Source: an uncultured Selenomonadales bacterium (GTDB lineage Bacteria > Bacillota > Negativicutes > Selenomonadales > Selenomonadaceae). Taken from it: 64,000 bases of DNA. Each line of letters begins with the position of its first letter. Position 1 is the stretch's first letter. The notes under the pieces are model-generated. The model saw nothing but the letters and a program-made list of their open reading frames with translations, had not been told where the DNA came from and ran no database searches. Positions 60,615 to 64,000 of this stretch are shown here, piece by piece. A program made the position numbers and the translations under genes. The stretch lies in assembly GCA_937901445.1 (NCBI GenBank), contig CALDHY010000021.1:13624-77623 (forward strand), read 5' to 3'.

Positions 60615-62587
60615 AAACAGAAGACGCGGCGCAGGTAAAAAAACTTGCGGCGGCAGTCGGTATAGATGAATTAACGGCAAAAATTTTAATTCATCGCGGC
60701 ATAACAAACGCGGCTGACGCAGAAAAATTTTTGAATGCAGAAAAAGCGCAGGAATTTTACAACCCGCTTTTAATGGAAGGTATGGAAGACGCCGTTGACA
60801 GAATTATTATAGCGATTGAAGGCGAAGAAAAAATTTGCATTTATGGCGATTATGACGTTGACGGCATGAGTGGCGTTGCCTTTTTGACGCACGCACTTAG
60901 AAATTACGGCGCAAATGTTGAATATTATATTCCCGACCGCTCCGAAGGTTACGGTATAAATGTTCCCGCACTTGAAAAAATTATCGAAGGCGGCGCATCG
61001 CTTTTAATTTCGGTTGACTGCGGAATTTCCAACGCCAAAGAAATTGCCGCCGTTGCAGGGCAAATTGATTTTATAATTACAGACCACCACCTCCCCGCGC
61101 TTGAAAAAATTAACCCCGACGAAGTTGTGGCAGTTATCGACCCGCACCAAGAAAATTGCAATTACCCCGACAAAAATCTTTGCGGCGCGGGCGTTGCCTT
61201 TAAAATCGCTCAAGCTCTCGCGCAGGAATTGGAAGGCGTGCCTTTTTCTGAATACACAAACGATATTGAACTTGTCGCACTTGCAACCGTTGCCGACCTT
61301 GTGCCGCTTACCGGCGAAAATCGCAAAATTGTTAAACTCGGCTTAAAAAAAATGTTCGATACAAATTGCATTGGCTTGAAAGAATTAATAAAAATTTCCG
61401 GCTACGAAGGCAAAAAAATTTCTGCGTCAAATGTTGCCTTTCAAATTGCGCCGCGCCTAAATTCTGTCGGGCGTCTTAAATCTGCAAAAATCGGCGTGGA
61501 ACTTTTGACGACTGACGACGAATTAAAAGCCGCCCAAATTGCCGCTGAACTTGAAAATGCCAATATTGAACGCAAGGAAATTGAACGTGAAATTTTTGTA
61601 CAGGCTGAAGAAAAACTTCAAATCCTGCGTGACGAAAAAGGCGGTAACCTTTGGACGCTCGTTGTTGACGACGGACGCTGGAACGCCGGAATTATCGGCT
61701 TGACTGCCTCAAAACTTGCAGAAAAATATTCACTGCCTACAATCATAATTTCTGTCGGCAATTTAGTTTCTCGCGGCAGCTGTCGCAGTATTCCCGCGCT
61801 CCACATTAAAAATACTCTCGACACTATGGCGGATTTATTCGACAATTACGGCGGGCACTCTCAAGCCGCGGGCTTTTCCATTCCAACTAAAAAAATTCCC
61901 GAGCTTAAAAAACGTTTCGATGAATACGTTAGAGAAAATTTGACAGATGAAGATTTTCCGCCCGTTGTTGAAATTGATGCACTTGTACACCCTGCGCAGA
62001 TTAATTTGAAAACCGCTGAAGAATTTGAAAAAATTGAGCCATGCGGCGTTGGCAACCCCGAAGCCGTTTTAGCTTGCCGAAATGTACGTTGCGAAGCAGC
62101 TAAAATTGTTGGCGCGGATAAATCGCACTTAAGCTTTATCATTCGCGCAGATTCTGAAGAAAATCAAAACGTACGCGCAATTTCTTTCGGTAACGCCAAT
62201 TTTGCAAACTTGGTTGAAAATTCGCCCGTCGATATTGTTTTTCAACCTTCGATTGACAGTTGGAACGGCGAAACTTTTTTAAAATGTTTTGTAAAAGATA
62301 TTGCGCCACATTGCAACGATAAAATTATTTTGACGCGGGAATTTTTGGCTGAAATTTATAAATTTCTAAAGGCTGACAGTGAAAAAATTTTCAACATTCC
62401 CGCCCTTGCCGAAAAATTTAACAGTTCAAGTAAAAATTTCATTTCAGTTCAAAAAATGTTCACTGCTATTAATATTTTTCTGGAATTGGGAATTTTAAAA
62501 CTTAACGACAATCTGACTTTTGAATTGCCCGCGTCGAAAAGGCGCAATCTGGAAAATTCGAGGACGTTTAGGCTGAATGGAAAATAA
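60593..62587 (+). CDS. recJ: Single-stranded-DNA-specific exonuclease RecJ
   Basis: 664 aa. DHH-family motifs: YGDYDVDG, SVDCGIS, ITDHHLP, and the DHHA1 GGHSQAAGF. An OB domain and a short C-terminal helical part follow. Acts in recombination and mismatch repair. It overlaps its neighbours at both ends. Confidence 0.91.
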   Translation: MDKTWQIKTEDAAQVKKLAAAVGIDELTAKILIHRGITNAADAEKFLNAEKAQEFYNPLLMEGMEDAVDRIIIAIEGEEKICIYGDYDVDGMSGVAFLTHALRNYGANVEYYIPDRSEGYGINVPALEKIIEGGASLLISVDCGISNAKEIAAVAGQIDFIITDHHLPALEKINPDEVVAVIDPHQENCNYPDKNLCGAGVAFKIAQALAQELEGVPFSEYTNDIELVALATVADLVPLTGENRKIVKLGLKKMFDTNCIGLKELIKISGYEGKKISASNVAFQIAPRLNSVGRLKSAKIGVELLTTDDELKAAQIAAELENANIERKEIEREIFVQAEEKLQILRDEKGGNLWTLVVDDGRWNAGIIGLTASKLAEKYSLPTIIISVGNLVSRGSCRSIPALHIKNTLDTMADLFDNYGGHSQAAGFSIPTKKIPELKKRFDEYVRENLTDEDFPPVVEIDALVHPAQINLKTAEEFEKIEPCGVGNPEAVLACRNVRCEAAKIVGADKSHLSFIIRADSEENQNVRAISFGNANFANLVENSPVDIVFQPSIDSWNGETFLKCFVKDIAPHCNDKIILTREFLAEIYKFLKADSEKIFNIPALAEKFNSSSKNFISVQKMFTAINIFLELGILKLNDNLTFELPASKRRNLENSRTFRLNGK

Positions 62588-63974
62588 AAAAATTTTACTG
62601 ATTTTGTGCGGCGTGTTATTTTTTTTCTGCAACTGGTTAATTCCCGTAACCGACCCTACAGAAAATTGTTACGCGCTGACGGCAAAAGAAATGCTTGAGG
62701 CGGGCGATTATTTTTCGCCGCGCATTTACGGAAATTTTTGGTATGACAAGCCGATATTTTTTTATTGGGAAATTTTATTGGCGTACGGAATTTTCGGCGT
62801 GAATGAATTTGCGTTAAGATTTTTTCCGGCGGTATTTGCAACGGCAGGAGTTTTTCTGACATATTTTTTTGCCTCCAAAATGTTTAACAAAAAAATTGGA
62901 TTCACGGCGGCGGTAATTTTGGCAACTGCGCCCGAATATTGGTATGTGGCGCACGCAATAATTACCGATATGACTTTATTTTGTACAATTTCAATCGCAC
63001 TTATGACATTTTTTTTCGCCTACACTGAAAATAAACCGCGCCTGTTGTACGTGGCGTTTGCGGCGGCGGGCGTGGCAATTTTGACGAAAGGTCCCATAGG
63101 ATTTTTACTGCCGGGCTTGATAATTTTTTTATTTTTAATCAGTCAACGTGATTTAAAATATTTATTGCGCGGCGAAATTTTCAAGGGCGCAATTTTAATG
63201 TTGGCAATAATTTCAATCTGGTATTTGCCAATGTACTTGATTCACGGTCAACAATTTTTGACGGACTTTTTGGGCGTACATAATTTTTTGAGAGCGACGG
63301 TGTCGGAACACCCGCAATATGACGTTTGGTACTATTACGCGGTAGTTTTCGTGATAGGATTTTTCCCGTGGTTATTGGCTGTTGTCAAGATAAAAAAACT
63401 TCCCGCGCTTGACACGCGACAACGATTTTTGATAATTTGGGCGGCAACGGTTTTTATAGTTTTTCAAAGTTTCGCCACAAAATATCCGACGTACACTTTG
63501 CCTTATATGATGCCGGTAGCGATTTTGTTTGCGGGATTTTTCGTTGAGAGAGAAAAACTTTTTGGGCGAATTGCGGCGGCAATGGTAGTTTTTTTCACGA
63601 TTGGAACTTTTGCAGCGTTAAATATTTGTGAAAGAAATTCGCACAAGGCAACGGCAGAAATAATTTTGCCGCTGGTTGACAAAAATACTTGCGTTGTAAG
63701 TTACGGGCAAGGTTACGCGGGCTCATTGGTATTTTACAGCGGCTTGACAGTTTACCGGCTTGAAGAAACAGAAAAAATTGCAAAGTTAAAACCGGCAAAT
63801 ATGAAATGGTCAACAACAAACGTAATGCCTTTTATGGACTTTAAAGAATTGCCCGCCGGAAAAGTTATCGCCGTCGTTGAAAATAAATCTGTACAGAAAT
63901 TTTTAGAATTGGCGACGGGGAATTGGCAAATTGTAGCCGAATTGCCGGAATATAAAATTTTTTCCGGGGGCTAA
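62577..63974 (+). CDS. GT39/ArnT-like membrane glycosyltransferase
   Basis: 465 aa with about ten to eleven helices. The first periplasmic loop has DPTENCYALTAKEML (Asp/Glu metal site) and YDKPIFFYWE, hallmarks of the ArnT/PMT-like glycosyltransferase superfamily. It transfers a sugar from a polyprenyl-phosphate donor to a lipid or protein; the acceptor is unknown. It overlaps recJ by 11 bp, and the stop TAA begins a heptamer repeat. Confidence 0.85.
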   Translation: MENKKILLILCGVLFFFCNWLIPVTDPTENCYALTAKEMLEAGDYFSPRIYGNFWYDKPIFFYWEILLAYGIFGVNEFALRFFPAVFATAGVFLTYFFASKMFNKKIGFTAAVILATAPEYWYVAHAIITDMTLFCTISIALMTFFFAYTENKPRLLYVAFAAAGVAILTKGPIGFLLPGLIIFLFLISQRDLKYLLRGEIFKGAILMLAIISIWYLPMYLIHGQQFLTDFLGVHNFLRATVSEHPQYDVWYYYAVVFVIGFFPWLLAVVKIKKLPALDTRQRFLIIWAATVFIVFQSFATKYPTYTLPYMMPVAILFAGFFVEREKLFGRIAAAMVVFFTIGTFAALNICERNSHKATAEIILPLVDKNTCVVSYGQGYAGSLVFYSGLTVYRLEETEKIAKLKPANMKWSTTNVMPFMDFKELPAGKVIAVVENKSVQKFLELATGNWQIVAELPEYKIFSGG

Positions 63975-64000
63975 GGATTAAGGATTAAGGACTAGGGATT
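63972..64000 (+). repeat. Stop-anchored heptamer repeat (family A, copy 10), cut by window
   Basis: TAAGGAT, TAAGGAT, TAAGGAC, TAGGGAT starting at the stop codon; continues past the window edge. Confidence 0.85.

Noticed and set aside
1-64000. tRNA, rRNA or tmRNA genes
   Set aside because: No cloverleaf with a TTCGANTC-type loop or rRNA-like segment was noticed by eye; a tRNAscan or Rfam search would be decisive.

Overview
The window is about 64 kb of AT-rich, gene-dense bacterial chromosome. Several features point to a Bacillota-type organism: RNase M5 next to rsmA, a gmk-rpoZ-coaBC run, a YitT-family membrane protein, a DacF-like carboxypeptidase, strong purine-rich ribosome binding sites and many TTG start codons. 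It also encodes a secretin (CpaC), which needs an outer membrane, and an ArnT-like lipid glycosyltransferase. A diderm Firmicute (Negativicutes-like) is therefore the best guess. This is inference; no rRNA gene is present to settle it. I found no tRNA, rRNA, CRISPR array, integrase or transposase.

Layout. 1-1.6 kb: two TerD-family genes, the first cut by the window edge. 1.8-3.4 kb: a membrane diguanylate cyclase, followed by an array of 59-bp tandem repeats. 3.7-15.5 kb: a Tad/Flp pilus locus (DUF192, cpaB, cpaC, two CpaE-like ATPases, tadB, flp, tadE, cpaF, tadC, and tadG on the opposite strand). 15.6-23.4 kb (minus strand): two duplicated GT2 glycosyltransferases, pgi, a flavodoxin-like reductase, and two alpha-phosphohexomutases, together a hexose-phosphate and surface-sugar supply block. 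23.5-34 kb: a DUF488 pair, hemA, an ECF ATPase, a YdjC-like deacetylase, a ManA-ROK kinase fusion, comF, hypA, a UbiA prenyltransferase, a sulfate-type binding lipoprotein and an ECF S component. 34-43 kb: uvrA, a DUF4160 pair, an HD protein, an NlpC/P60 hydrolase, galU, a tyrosine phosphatase, a DUF262/DUF1524 protein and a degenerate HPr. 43.5-51.5 kb: one long co-directional run (FlhB-like protein, MetH-activation protein, dapF, gmk, rpoZ, coaBC, diguanylate cyclase, YdcF, thymidylate kinase, rnmV, rsmA). 51.6-53.5 kb: three accessory genes. 53.5-64 kb: dacF, yitT, ilvC, larE, secD-secF, a TPR protein, recJ and a GT39 enzyme.

The most unusual feature is a family of short repeats anchored on stop codons. 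In ten places a gene's stop codon (TAA or TAG) is itself the start of a 7-bp repeat (TAAGGAT, TAGGGAT, TAAGGGC and variants) that runs on downstream. It is always G-rich on the coding strand, and in five cases a C-rich return arm follows that could make an RNA hairpin. A second family with an 8-bp period (TAGTGTGA-like) does the same at three other genes. Some copies also match G-quadruplex motifs.

Other points of interest are two adjacent CpaE-like ATPases whose Walker A defects are complementary, a hypA gene that seems to start at ACG, an HPr-like protein with Cys in place of the phosphorylated His, a fused phosphomannose isomerase/ROK kinase, a shortened UvrA, shared promoter sequences across the three Tad transcription units, and an 80-bp tandem repeat built from the 3' end of gmk.
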